Numbered from the stretch's first letter, positions 44,164 through 55,449 are shown. The stretch is DNA of 64,000 nt from Limnephilus marmoratus (GCA_917880885.1 OU862916.1:46474831-46538830); one strand, 5' to 3'. Notes: generated by a model from the letters alone, not told the origin. Translations and numbers: made by a program.

Positions 44164-44800
44164 ATGCCACAAACATTAAAATCACTGGTGAAGAAGCGCG
44201 GTGAATTGAAAGCACAATTAACACGGTTTAAGAATTACCTACGAAGTGATTCAGTTGATGTAATAGAAACGGAAACAAGATTAGAGGAGGTAAACTCATT
44301 GTTAAATCGCTTTAAGAATACACAATCTCAGATCGAAGAGTTTGATAGTAACTCAGATGAAGCAGATAGCCAACTTGAGTGTTTTGAATTAGAATATAAT
44401 CAAGTAGTGACGTTAGCAAAAAAATCCATAAAAAGCATTGAAAAAATTGATGATACTAACAATATTAAAATCAAATTACCAACGTTTTCGCTTCCAGAAT
44501 TTAGTGGTGATTACTCGAAATGGTTATCTTTTAAGGATGCTTTCATCACATTAGTGGGTAATAACAAATCTTTAGATAAGTTCCAGAAAAATTACTATTT
44601 GCGTGACTGTTTAAAAGGAAAGGCCTCAGAAATATTAGACGCACTTGAAATTACCCAAGACAATTTCGAAATAGCTTGGCAGGTTTTATCAAATAGGTTT
44701 GAAAATAAGCGTGTAATAGCTAATCAACATTTATATTCATTGTTTAAGCTCAAGGAATTAAAACAGGAAAGTCATATCGCCTTGAGAAATTTATTAGATC
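44164..44800 (+). pseudogene. BEL/Pao 2 gag, N-terminal part
   Basis: Starts MPQTLKSLVKKRGELKAQL; an upstream in-frame ATG at 44143 adds seven residues and is less likely. It holds the gag-like domain of BEL/Pao elements, with LPTFSLPEFSGDYSKWLSFK near residue 105 and LRDCLKGKASEILDALE near 150, which forms the RNA-packaging particle in relatives. The frame is interrupted after LRNLLD by a solo LTR and resumes exactly at 45685, codon phase preserved apart from the inserted DNA. Translation through the insertion ends at 44925 with unrelated residues. Confidence 0.92.
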
Positions 44801-45684
44801 TGAGGGAGCGGGCCGGATCGGTAGAGACGGGACGAGAGAGAAATGAAATTCGTCATGTCGAAGTGGTGAGTCAGTCGTTTATTGAGCTACGTAGCAGATG
44901 GTCGGTGAGCGGTAACTTGATGTAATGCGGAGCGCCGTGATGAGATTCTGCAGGCGTGCGGTATGATGGAGATGGTGTGGTGAAGGTTAGCGAGTTGCTC
45001 GACACCATGGCGGTGGAGATGACCTATATTCCAGGCCGTTGCTCGACGCTTTAAGTCGCGGAGGTAAACGGTGTGTGGCTCGGTGAGCTGAGCCACCAGC
45101 AGGTAGTCCTGGCGAGGCGGAGCGTGTTCCCATGGCAGCGAAGCACAGTGGGGCTTCGGGGTGCCATGAAGTGGTGAGCTGATCCCTAGACTGAAGGTGC
45201 GTCAATCCTTGTAAGTCGCGGGATGGAGCTGATCTCAGGAGCTGAAGACACGATGGGCCTTGTAGCTGAGACGTGGTGATGGACCTCGAGGAAGCTGCCC
45301 TGGAGCGTAGCGATGCCATGCAGAGATCGTTACATGCTGAGATGTTGGCCAACTGTAAGTGTGAGACTGAACTGCAGCGGGCGAGCGATCGGCTGCTTAT
45401 ATAGCCGCGGTAGAGTAACTACCTCGCGGTAGGTAATACGAGCCATTTCGCCAGTTGACGAGAATATTCGGCGCCGTACAGATATTGTACGGTGCTGTCT
45501 CGAGACCTTTCTAGGCGGGGCGATATTATTATCGTCGGGCTTGCACGGGAGGCGAGAAAGTACATCGCGGCCAGTATAAGTACGAAGGTACCTAGGCAAG
45601 TAGGTTTGCCGATGGGCGCGAATATTAGGAGATGTTTCTCGTATGTTCTTTTGATGGCGATGATAATAATGATGTGTCGCCACA
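44801..45684 (-). mobile_element. Solo LTR, 884 bp, inserted in gag
   Basis: Begins TGAGGGAGCGG and ends GTCGCCACA, flanked by the 4-bp duplication GATC (44797-44800 and 45685-45688). It is GC-richer than anything around it. On the minus strand TATATAAGCAGCC (near 45402) is followed about 35 bases later by TCAGT, an arthropod initiator, so I place it on the minus strand. No internal region or second LTR is present, so it arose by LTR-LTR recombination. A Ty3/gypsy origin fits the 4-bp duplication. Its open frames are not genes. Confidence 0.88.
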
Positions 45685-46610
45685 GATCAAACACAATTAC
45701 ATTTGAATTCATTGAAAAACATAGGTCTACCCACGGAGTATTGGGATGTAATAATAATTTATATTTTAGCCAACAAATTAGATTCCAATACCCGGATCTA
45801 TTGGGAACAATATCCAACTAAAGAAAAAATACCAACATTGCAAGAATTTTTAAAATGTTTGACAGATCGGGCGATAGTATTGGAAGCATTGGAAGCAACA
45901 TATTCCACAACCAAACCTGTATATGCGCATCATAAACCGTCAAGTTACAAAAAGGAATCTTCAGTTTCATTATTGTCGCAAAGGTTGAAATGCATTGTTT
46001 GTAAGGAAAATCATAAGATTTATTTCTGTAAACAGTTTTTGAAACTAAACCAACATGAACGGTTTGAGAAAATCAAGCAATTACAAGCTTGCATCAAGTG
46101 TTTAAATGTAGGTCATTCAACTAAAGAATGCAGGAGTAAGAATAATTGTAGAACTTGCAATAAGGCAGGACACAACACGTTACTCCATATTTTCCATAAA
46201 GAGGATCAAGACACTGAGAATAGCATGGATCAAGTACCAGTCTCAAACCATTCCACCTTTGGAGAAACAGAAAAAACAATTTTGTTATCAACGGCAATGG
46301 TGAACGTAAAGGACAGTAATGGAATTATTCATTCAGCGAGAGTATTGTTGGATAATGGTTCTCAGGTGAATTTCATAACTGAACGATTTGCTAAAAAATT
46401 AAACATAAAGTACAAGTCATTAAATATGCCGGTCTCTGGATTACATAATAATATAACAAATATAAAGAACAGCATCTCGTTTGAATTTTCATCAATAAAC
46501 TCTAATTACAAAAAACTTGTTACTTGCTTGGTATTACAAGAAATCACCAGCAAGTTACCGCAGACCTCTTTTCCAAAAAGAGAGGCAAACATACCACCAG
46601 GATTGAAATT
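45685..46610 (+). pseudogene. BEL/Pao 2 gag C-terminus and protease
   Basis: Resumes gag with LHLNSLKNIGLPTEYWDV, then zinc-binding blocks CIVCKENHKIYFC and CIKCLNVGHSTKECRSK plus CRTCNKAGH. The aspartic protease reads VLLDNGSQVNFITERFAKKL; the active-site triad is D-N-G (46351-46359) instead of D-S-G, which would be expected to impair it. A frame change occurs near 46610, just after PPGLKLADP, so translation in this frame runs into unrelated residues and stops at 46668. No start codon is needed because this is the continuation of the polyprotein. Confidence 0.9.
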
Positions 46611-49200
46611 GGCCGATCCGGTCATGTGGATATATTACTCGGCTCCGAACTATTTTGGGAAATGCTGACCACTGACCAATTGAGATTAGGAACAATTGGA
46701 CCTACGCTGCAACGCACTGAACTTGGATGGATATTATCCGGGCCAATTAGAATGTGCACTACAAAAAAGGAGCAAGAATCATCCTCATGTCACTTATCGT
46801 TAAATATGATTCACAATCAAATTGAAAGATTTTGGAAACAGGAGGAATTGGTGTCCATCAAGCACCAAAATTATGAAGAAAAGGCATGTGAAGAGAGCTT
46901 CACGTCCACCCAAAAAAGGGATGAAAATGGGCGTTTTGAAGTAAGCTTACCATTCCGACCTTGTATAAATCAAATAGGTACTTCCTTGCCTATGGCAAAA
47001 AAAAGATTTTTAAACTTGGAAAAGAAATTATCTTCTAATATGGATTTGAAACTTCAATACATTAAATTCATGGAAGAATATGAAAACTTAGGTCATATGA
47101 CAAAATTTGAACCAGTTTCAAATGAAGAAAAATCATACTATTTACCTCATCATGCAATCAAAAAGGAAACCAGCAGCACTACCAAACTAAGAGTGGTGTT
47201 CGACGGCTCCGCAAAAACCTCCAGCGGGATATCAATAAACGACGCGTTAATGGTTGGTCCAATAATACAAAATGATTTATACACCCATTTGTTGAATTTT
47301 AGAAAATATCAAGTGGTATTGACGGCTGACATAGAGAAAATGTACAGGCAGGTCAACATTAGAGAGGAGGACCGCGTCTTCCAAAAAATACTTTGGCGAG
47401 CATCTCCAGAAGAGGAAATGGGCCACTTCAAGTTAAATACGATAACTTATGGTATGGGACCGTCATCTTTCTTAGCCACGCGTTGCTTGAAGCAGCTGAG
47501 TATGGAAAACGCACACTTGTATCCTGAAGCTAGTCTCATTTTAGAGAAAGATTTTTACATTGATGATCTAATTACAGGTGGAGACGATGTGGAATCCTGT
47601 AATTTGTTAAAAGAACAGTTAATCTCCATAATGAATTCGGCCGGTATGAACTTAAGAAAATGGCGGTCTAATTCTTCTGATTTGTCATCGGAGGCCGGTC
47701 AGGCCACTGATATGGTAATTTTGGACAAACCAGAAGGAGAAAAAATTCTAGGCTTAGCTTGGAATTGCCAAAAAGATAGTTTTTTATATCACGTGGTACT
47801 ACCGTCACATCCTATTTATAATAAACGGAATATTTTGTCGCTGATTGCTAGTATTTTCGATCCATTAGGTTTGCTAGGACCAGTAACCGTGAATGCTAAA
47901 CTTATTATGCAGAGATTATGGCAAGAAAAGATATCTTGGGATGAAGAAATACCTATAGAAATTCTGAAGCTTTGGAAAAAATATTTAGAAGATTTAAAAG
48001 GTGTAAATTCTTTTCAAATACCTAGAAAAATTATATGTAATCAAACTGTAAATATACAATTGCACGGATTTTGTGACGCATCCCAAAAAGCATATACTGC
48101 TTGCGTATATATGCTATCCACAGACCAATCAGGAAAACGGCATTCTCAATTAATCACAGCTAAATCAAGAGTAGCTCCATTAAAAACCATTTCCTTGCCT
48201 AAATTGGAATTATGTGGTGCTGTTCTGTTAACAAAAGTTGTTGAAAAAGTAAAGGAATCCCTACTTATACCTTTGGATAAAACATTTTATTGGTGTGATT
48301 CCACTATAACTCTATGCTGGATAGGAAATCAACTAGCGCGATGGAATACATTCGTCGCAAACAGAGTTGCAGAAATACAGGAAAGAAGCGAAACCAGTCA
48401 ATGGAAGCATGTCAACTCCGAAGATAACGCTGCGGATATTTTATCAAGAGGAACCAGTGCTAAAAGTCTATTTTCTTCAGAAATCTGGTGGAGAGGTCCT
48501 AATTGGTTAACTCAAGATGAAGTAACTTGGCCGAACTATAAGGAAATTTGCATCGATCCACCAGAATTAAAAACCAAAATAAATTTAACCGTCAGTATGA
48601 ATAAAGATTGGGAATTGTTTTATCGTTTTTCCTCTCTCACGCGTTTACAAAGAGTAACTGCTTATATCCTACGTTTCATAAATAATACAAGAAAAACACA
48701 TACATTTAGCGGACAACTTTCTATAATAGAATTAAACAAGTCATTACAATCATTAATAATAGTCGCTCAATCTTATTCATTTTCAAAGGAAATTAAAACA
48801 TTAAAGGCGGGAAAAAACTTAGATAAAAGCAGTCAACTAAAATCATTAAGCCCATTTATACATATGGATTTATTGCATGTAGGTGGGAGATTATCCAGAG
48901 GAAAACTGATACATGAAGCACAAAAACATCTGATATTACTACCTCACGATCACCCTCTAACAAAGTTAATCATTAAACATTTTCATTATACAAATTTGCA
49001 TGTAGGTACTCAAACGTTACTAGCACTTATTAGGCTAAAATATTGGCCTATAATGGCAAAAAATGCTATTAAAAAAATACTCAAAAATTGTATTGTATGC
49101 TTCAAATGCAGTCCAAAAACAAGTCATCAAATAATGTCTGATCTTCCAGAGGATAGAGTGTCACCATGTAGATCGTTCTCGGTTACAGGACTGGATTACG
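46611..49200 (+). pseudogene. BEL/Pao 2 reverse transcriptase, RNase H and integrase N-terminus
   Basis: A long open frame (46524-49235) covers VDILLGSELFWEML, the linker with ELGWILSGPI, and the reverse transcriptase with LRVVFDGSAKTSSG, LTADIEKMYRQVN and the catalytic YIDD (47556-47567). KIPRKI-like and HGFCDASQKAY lead to the RNase H region with LPKLELCGAVLLTK, FYWCDSTITLCWI and SEDNAADILSRG. The integrase zinc-binding domain follows (HFHYTNLHVGTQTL and CIVCFKC). The first catalytic D of the integrase core is at 49194 (GLDY). A one-base insertion next to it, near 49200, throws translation out of frame to a stop at 49235. Confidence 0.93.
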
Positions 49201-49203
49201 AAA

Positions 49204-50067
49204 GGGCCAATCTTAATAAAGTCTGGAATCAGTAGGAGATCCAATTCAGTCAAGTCTTATATCTGTTTATTTATATGCTTCTCTACTAAAGCAGTTCATT
49301 TAGAACTGGTCACCTCTCTGACTACAGATTCATTTCTTAATTGTTTAAAGCGTTTCATTTCTAGACGTGGAAAGCCTAGTAAATTGTATTCTGATAATGC
49401 TACTACATTTGTTGGAGCGAATAATGAATTGAAAAATATGTATAATTTATATGTCTCTCAAAAGGAAATAGCTAATTACTTAACTAACATGTCTATTCAG
49501 TGGGTTTTTATCCCACCTAAAGGTCCTCATCATGGAGGTCTTTGGGAATCTAACATAAAAAGTGTGAAATATCACGTAAAAAGAGTGGCAAATGTCTCTT
49601 CTTTAACATATGAAGAGATGTGTACGTTATTATACCAAATAGAGTCCTGCATAAATTCTAGGCCTTTAATTCCACTATCCAATGATCCCCTCGACCTCTT
49701 CGCACTTACTCCAGGTCACTTTCTTATTGGTGATAACCTGTCAGCTGTAGCTGAACCTGATCTACAACAGATTCCCATAAACAGACTTAATAATTTCCAA
49801 AAACTAAGCCAGCTAAGACAGAGCTTCTGGTCAAGATGGAGAATTGAATATCTGGGAGAGCTGCAGCAAAGGACTAAATGGACGGATGGGAACAGGCGAC
49901 AACTAAAGACTGGGGACTTAGTTATCATCAAAGACGACAACGCACCACCAAATTTATGGAGGATGGGACGTGTCATCGCCACTCACCCTGGACAAGATGG
50001 GATAACCCGTGTAGTCACCTTGAAGACGCAGCAAGGGTCTATGAAAAGACCCATTACCAAATTGTGA
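49204..50067 (+). pseudogene. BEL/Pao 2 integrase core and C-terminus
   Basis: In frame from 49204 (GPILIKSGISRR) to the stop at 50067. The other two catalytic residues are present: D in LYSDNATTFVGA (49393) and E in HHGGLWESNIKSVKYHVKR (49546), completing D-D-E. The C-terminal part reads ALTPGHFLIGDNLSA, FWSRWRIEYLGELQQRTKW and VIIKDDNAPPNLWRMGRV, the conserved end of BEL/Pao polyproteins. The first ATG in this frame, at 49384, is incidental. The enzyme joins the DNA copy to host DNA; here it is separated from its zinc domain by the frameshift near 49200. Confidence 0.93.
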
Positions 50068-50517
50068 CTTCTACCGATGGACGATGCTATCACATCTTAG
50101 AAGACCTGGATCAAAATAAACCACTAACATCTAAGAAGAGCAGTATCAAAAAGAAGTCATCTTTACTAAGGCCAAGGATCAAAAAGAAGCCATCTTTCTT
50201 GAGGACAAGAACTGCAGAGGCTATCGATCTAGGATCAAGAAGATGAACTTTTTTTAATTTAGTGTTATTTTTTTTTATGCTTCTTCTAATGATTTACTTC
50301 AATTTATTATTTTATTGTTTCTAAACTAACTACAACAATCAATGAATTACGATATATGTATTAGCTAGTTTCAGCTCTCTTTTTATTTTTAAGAAATAAT
50401 TTAATCTTTCTAATTAAAAAAATATATATTCTGACAAATAATAATAATCAATTTTAACTTTTATATGGTTCTAAAAAGAACTTTCATTTAATTTCAGCCC
50501 TTTTTGTCGGGGAGCTA
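50068..50517 (+). other. BEL/Pao 2 3' untranslated region and polypurine tract
   Basis: After the pol stop, about 450 AT-rich bases lead to CGGGGAG (50509-50515), a short purine run just before the 3' LTR, the likely start of plus-strand DNA synthesis. An open frame reaching 50246 in another phase is a shadow of pol followed by a lysine-rich stretch. Confidence 0.7.
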
Positions 50518-50846
50518 TGGTTAAAATTGATATTTATTAAGTAGGTACTTGTTCTATGGGATTACTTCTAGGCAAGTACCTACCTAATTTTATTATTTTA
50601 TTTCTGTTTCATTATTCGAATTAGTTCTATAGAAGAAAACAAAAGTAGGTAGCTTATATGTCTTACGAAAAAAATGTGTTCCAATAAGCAGATCACAATG
50701 TAAATCCTATAAAAAATCAGGATTATATAAATAAAAGAATAATAAATTACGACCAGATAAACAACACAAAACAAGCGTTTGATTTACAAAAGTGAGTACC
50801 ACAGAAAACCTCCACCTGAAATCAAACAAGAGCGTAAAAAGCGCCA
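50518..50846 (+). repeat. BEL/Pao 2 3' LTR
   Basis: Same 329 bp as 43592-43920 with two differences, and followed by the CCATC target copy. Confidence 0.97.
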
Positions 50847-51048
50847 CCATCTGCTGTGATCAATAAAACGAACCACAAAATTATTAGCGTAAAGGTATTT
50901 TTTAAACTCGCTTGTTCGGCTGTTTTAGTTCATATTTTCGAATTATACATATTTGGTACAAAGTTTTACCTATAGCAACATTTCGTTTGTACCTTGTGGC
51001 ATAATTTTTTTAAAATATCAATGAAAATTATTATCTTCTTTTTAAGTT

Positions 51049-51530
51049 GGGTTCTCATTGCTGACGATCGTGACCAAAACGTGGCCTATACTTCAATTTC
51101 CATGGTGGACAAGACTCCTCGACTCCTTGCGGTTCTGCGCTACGTGAAACACCAACATACTGGACGAAAACTTGGTCACTCCAGCGCGTTTGTGACCTTC
51201 CTCTACTTCTACTGCCTTCAGCTTTGCTGTTGACTGTGAGTTTTTCCAAGTTTGGAGTCGTAACTTTGGCGAGCCACGAGTCAAAAGTATCATTAAATAC
51301 GTAATGGCAGATAGTTGAAAGCCTATTGTGGATGACTAGCACTTCCAGAATGGACCCATTTGTGCTTTTGGCTGTTCATGGAATCCTGAGCATTTTTCGC
51401 CAGCACCCGTTTCAAGGGCGTCTTTGTTGACTCTAAGTGCCCATGTTTCCACACCCAACAGAAATATGAGGAAAATCAACGCTCAGATTATTCTCATCTT
51501 GGTAGTCTTCGTTATGCCTCTGTCACTTCA
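51049..51530 (-). pseudogene. RTE-like endonuclease-reverse transcriptase remnant, second family
   Basis: The minus strand reads, across frameshifts, FLLGVETWALRVNKDALE, HNRLSTICHYVFNDTFD, TPNLEKLTVNSKAEGSRSRG and RSQTRWSDQV, ending FGHDRQQ. This is the C-terminal signature of a second insect endonuclease-reverse transcriptase family (usual forms are NLEKL, GRRSRGRSPTRWSDQI and HDPQQ). At least two frameshifts and several stops. No GTTAG tail. Confidence 0.82.
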
Positions 51531-51613
51531 TATTTTGCATTTCATTCAATATTAAATATTTAATAATATTTTCTACAATATTATTATTTATATCGTAAGT
51601 ACTTTATGAAAAA

Positions 51614-51889
51614 CTAACAGACCAGGCCACACGTTGCTGTGGCTAACGAAACCTTTATCTTTATAACCAACGCCATCCGTTAAATCAAATCCACACCGCC
51701 CGTTTGTGAGCCCGCTGCCCGCTGCCCGCTGCCGCTTGACCAGATATATTATATATTATGTATTTACATAAAACCTTGAAAAATTATATTCTTAAAAACC
51801 TTTCTCATGAATCACTCTATCTTTTGGGTAGATTAAAAGATCTAAGCGCACATACATCGGGAGCGACTTCATTTTAAACTATGTAAAGA
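51614..51889 (-). mobile_element. Non-autonomous Helitron, 276 bp
   Basis: On the minus strand it starts TCTTTACATAGTTTAAAATG after an A, has GAAGTCGCTCCCGATGTATG, and ends with the hairpin GCCACA-GCAACG-TGTGGC, eight bases, TTAG (in place of CTAG) and T. These ends match a Helitron family widespread in insects. Internal CGGGCAGCGGGCAGCGGGC is a short triplication. No coding sequence. Confidence 0.82.
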
Positions 51890-52139
51890 TAAAGATTGCT
51901 TTTATGTTTTTCTACTGTTACTGTCATATAGGTTGTTTTTTCTTCACATCTTTAAAGGGGTAACAATAAAGGGGTTTCTTGAAATTTTAAGAGGGGTAAT
52001 ATATGCTGGCAACTCAACTGGAACATGATTCCTTTTTCGAATTGGAACATGAACAAATTTCCATGAAACTCACTGTAATAGAAACTCACTGAAGTCATTA
52101 TTTAAGAAATCTCTCTGCAGAAAATTTCTAAAACGTATA

Positions 52140-52497
52140 GTCGTATTAGAAATATAGAGATCCGCAAAGAATTTATTTATTTTATTTATTTATTGCTTCT
52201 TCACAATTTATATACATATATTTTTAGCATGTAATTATTAACCCCACTAGGGTTCGCCTGTATCGGGGTGATGAATGAATGCAAAGCTGATGTAAGCATA
52301 ATGAGTAAGATTAAGAAAGGGACGCTCAGATGGTTTGAGCATATAGAGCGAATGAATGTATGGCACGATCGAGTGAATCAGATGCTTAATTCGGACCATG
52401 TCAAGAATCAGATTAGCAGAAACGTCTGTATGAGATGGTATATGAATGTGAATGAGGCAAGGAGTGTGTGCGGAGAAACGGAGTGATTATTGGTTAG
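52140..52497 (+). pseudogene. RTE-like 3' fragment, interrupted
   Basis: TAGTCGTATTAGAAATATAG to CGCAAAGAAT, then after an insertion (52173-52276) CKADVSIMSKIKKGTLRWFEH, with an internal deletion that removes the GRPRKTW part, then VCMRWYMNVNEARSVC and GGAGAAACGGAGTGATTATTGG. The GTTAG tail is reduced to GGTTAGATAATTAA. Confidence 0.85.
52173..52276 (-). mobile_element. LINE 3'-end fragment inserted in the RTE-like remnant
   Basis: On the minus strand ACCCCGATACAGGCGAACCC to GTGAAGAAGCAATAAATAAA; matches 19048-19140. Flanked by GAAT on both sides (52169-52172 and 52277-52280), a short target duplication. A strong 5'-truncated insertion. Confidence 0.8.
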
Positions 52498-52659
52498 ATA
52501 ATTAAATTACACATTTATATCTCTCTACAACTGCGCAATATAGTTGTGGTAATATAAATCATGACTGATATCTACCAATGACTGATGTATTTCAGTACCA
52601 CCAAGTTATATATCAGTAAGTAAAGTATTATATACGTAGGAGTAAAGAAAATTTTATTG

Positions 52660-53105
52660 TTTTTTTTTACAAAAATCCACACAGGAAGCCCTGAGGAAAA
52701 TAATTCCCCTCTGGGCTTAAGTCATGTCTGGGGATCTTTTTAGAAGAGGAAGTCCTGGGAAGGAAAACTGTATGAGGGGTGAGTACAAATCTGGGGGTCA
52801 GTGTGTCCAGGGGTGACGTACGCATGAATCTCTCCCTCTCACTGCGGTGCAAAGCGATGTTCCGAGAGAGTCCTGCTGGAGAGGTCAAAAAGTCTCTCTC
52901 AACAAATCTCGCCCAATCCGGCCTGCAACACAGTTGGTTACTTACGTTACACTTCCGCAGTCAAGACCCAGACAAATCTGACCCCACGAACCTGGGCAAC
53001 CCTTCTAAGTCACCAAACGTAGCATACCATTTGGGGTGACCTATGGCAGGTAATCCAATAAGTGGTCCCCTGGACCTCGGTACCCATACCCGCTCCCAAA
53101 TTGAA
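52660..53105 (-). mobile_element. HT family, full copy of subfamily B, 446 bp
   Basis: T-run 52660-52668, ATCCACACAGGAAGCCCTGAGG, the body with CACTGCGGTGCAAAGCG and CGCCCAATCCGGCCTGC (B segment), the shared GGCAACCCTTCTAAGTCACC, and the family end CCCGCTCCCAAATTGAAT. The second hairpin arm is largely lost (GGGGATCTTTTTAG). Confidence 0.85.
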
Positions 53106-53734
53106 TGCAATATATATTCCCGTTTTATAACTAACATATAATGAAACAATTATATTGTTTGCAATTATAAAAAAAATGAATGAAGTAATTGAACGTACCT
53201 TAGTGTTCACAAGTACCAATTTCGATATAATTTTAATTTTGATAAAAAAAATACTTCCGTCATATTTCATCTCATGAAAACAACAAAACGAAAATTTCGA
53301 ACAAACTCTAACTAAAGGCAGCAAAAAACTAACTTCTTGACATATTATTTTGTAAATCTTTAACTTCTGTGACTCTGAGTAACTTTGAACGATTACGAAC
53401 AACTTCGTATATTAATTCCAAGAATCTCCGAACAATTTTGTTAACAACAGGTAATTTGAATAGCTATAATGCGAGTCTCTGCACTTCTAAGAAGATCAAC
53501 TAGTAATTTTTATATTAAATGATACAATTGATTCACTTTTCGCAAGTAGTCAATAATTGTATCTCATTCCAACAAATCAACTTTTTGGATTGGATTATTA
53601 AGAATTATTGTAACATAGATGCGCCACTCAATATGTCAAATATGGACAATATTAATTAAACATAATGCAAAAAATAATGTCGCCACATACAATAAGATCT
53701 TCTATTGTATGTAATTATAATCTCGTGGGCAGAA
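53106..53734. other. No gene recognised
   Basis: AT-rich DNA. Confidence 0.55.
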
Positions 53735-53916
53735 TAAAGAACACGGGTTTCGGCTTTCAGATTACCGGCGCTCAGTGCCTGAATCAGCCTGCGGCAGTTT
53801 CCACCGAGTTGTGGGTATCTGAACTTGGCTTCACTGGATGCAATTTCGTATGTTTACCGCATACAGTCGGCCGCGCATACGCCGATTAATCAGAAAGCCG
53901 AATCCCGAGTTCTTTA
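53735..53916. mobile_element. 182-bp GC-rich inverted-repeat element
   Basis: The 30-bp ends are inverted repeats with three A/T mismatches (AAAGAACACGGGTTTCGGC and AAAGAACTCGGGATTCGGC). The interior is GC-rich against an AT-rich surround. No target duplication is clear. Confidence 0.7.
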
Positions 53917-54059
53917 TGTTTGTGTACTCTTCGGCTTGTAACATAGTACCTTTATAATTATCATATCAGATATTTAATTATCATTTTATCAATTATAAAC
54001 CTAAATATTGTGATGTATTGCATTAATCGACAGTGAAAATTAGAAAATATCGTAGCCTA
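53917..54059. other. No gene recognised
   Basis: Short AT-rich spacer. Confidence 0.4.
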
Positions 54060-55399
54060 CCCCTTTAATTTAAAAAGAAAATACCAATTACTTATAAAAC
54101 GGACACACTTGCGACATCTATCGGTTCAAAGTAAATTGAATTCTTGTTGACGATAGGGACCTACAATTAAGGATATTGAGATCAGTATTAAGAAAAAAAT
54201 CACAGATGGTATTAAAAATCGTCACGACACAGGGGAAGACCCTTTTTTTGGCTCAAAAATAAATAGTTGAAACCAACAGCCAATCAGGTAGAGGCAGAAA
54301 GCTATAAATAATTAATGAAACCAATCACAGAATGGAGGGCGTATTCAGATTTTGAACAAAGAGATGGACTTTGAACTAGGCAATTAATCAGAGATTTATG
54401 GAAAAAAATATCGTCATCAACCGAAAGATCAATACACTATAATGTAAACAGGATCTCACGCCCGGTGCATTGGATACAATGACCCCAGAGATAAAATAAA
54501 CATTCGGTGCAATGGAGGTATCGGCAACCGCAAGAAACGAACAAGTTAATCCATATTATGTTGAAAAAATTATGCAAGAAAATAACAAGAAAAATTATAA
54601 TAAGAGGTAGATAAAGAAGAGACGTGGAAAACATAGGAAAAACTACTGCAGGAATATTCAGTTGTATAACGAGTACGTGATCAACGATAGGAGGCCAGAT
54701 TCGGAGAGAAACGTACGGTTGATATTTAAAAGGAAGAAAAACACTGTAAATTAGGAATGTCACCTTTAGATGAAGCAATAAAGTCCTGGAAAACGATTGA
54801 AAAGAAAAGCTAATGGAAAAAAATGGACGTTTAAACGGAAGTGTTTATTGAACAATATAAGATTTGGACTTAATTTTGCATTTTCAGACGAGTTTAAATA
54901 GATAACGTTATATATTTGAAATAGGGTGGTCATTCTAGTCATATTGCGTTGGATAAAGTAAACGGAAGGGGTTGTTTTACGTCAATTGTTTGAGGAGAAT
55001 TCTATGGGAGATAGGACAGACTGCAAGGAAAAATGAAACATTATTTGGGTTGACGATCTCACACGTGATTTTGTAGTTTAAACAATAAGAAAACGAACAT
55101 GATATTAGGTGATTAAACTCATTTTAATGGCTTTTAGGACGATAAAAATTACCATTGGTCTTATGGGCAGTTTATGTTAACTAAAAACCATTATATTTTA
55201 TTACCCTCGAATAAAAGCTGAGTTATTGATCAATACCTCGAAATCCATACATAAACAGATGTCAAATATTAAATTAATGTGGATTTAGGTAAGAAAGGGA
55301 CGGAATTTGGAGGATGACCCATATGAAGTAATAAAAATTGACATATATTTAAGGGCCGAAGTGGAAGTTTCTCCTATAAAAAATGTGGAAAATAACATA

Positions 55400-55449
55400 A
55401 AAAGTAGTAGTATATAGAAAATGAAATTTTCTAATATACTACTACTTTT
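55400..55449. repeat. Long hairpin, arms 23-24 bp
   Basis: AAAAGTAGTAGTATATAG with AAAAT on the left pairs with ATTTTCT, one extra A and ATATACTACTACTTTT on the right, around a GAA loop. Confidence 0.85.

Larger units (their letters stand above)
43592..50846 (+). mobile_element. BEL/Pao LTR retrotransposon 2, complete, 7255 bp
   Basis: Two 329-bp LTRs (43592-43920 and 50518-50846) begin TG and end CA; the 5-bp CCATC is repeated outside (43587-43591 and 50847-50851). The LTRs differ at two positions, which marks a young insertion. Internal order is primer site, gag, protease, reverse transcriptase, RNase H and integrase. The body is nevertheless broken by an 884-bp solo LTR in gag and two frameshifts (near 46610 and 49200). 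Confidence 0.97.

Noticed and set aside
44822..45821. Several 65-132-codon frames on both strands
   Set aside because: They lie in or across the edge of the GC-rich solo LTR, where stop codons are rarer; no recognisable content.
49716..50246. Frames on either strand overlapping the integrase
   Set aside because: Shadows of the integrase frame; the plus-strand tail is a lysine-rich run in non-coding DNA.
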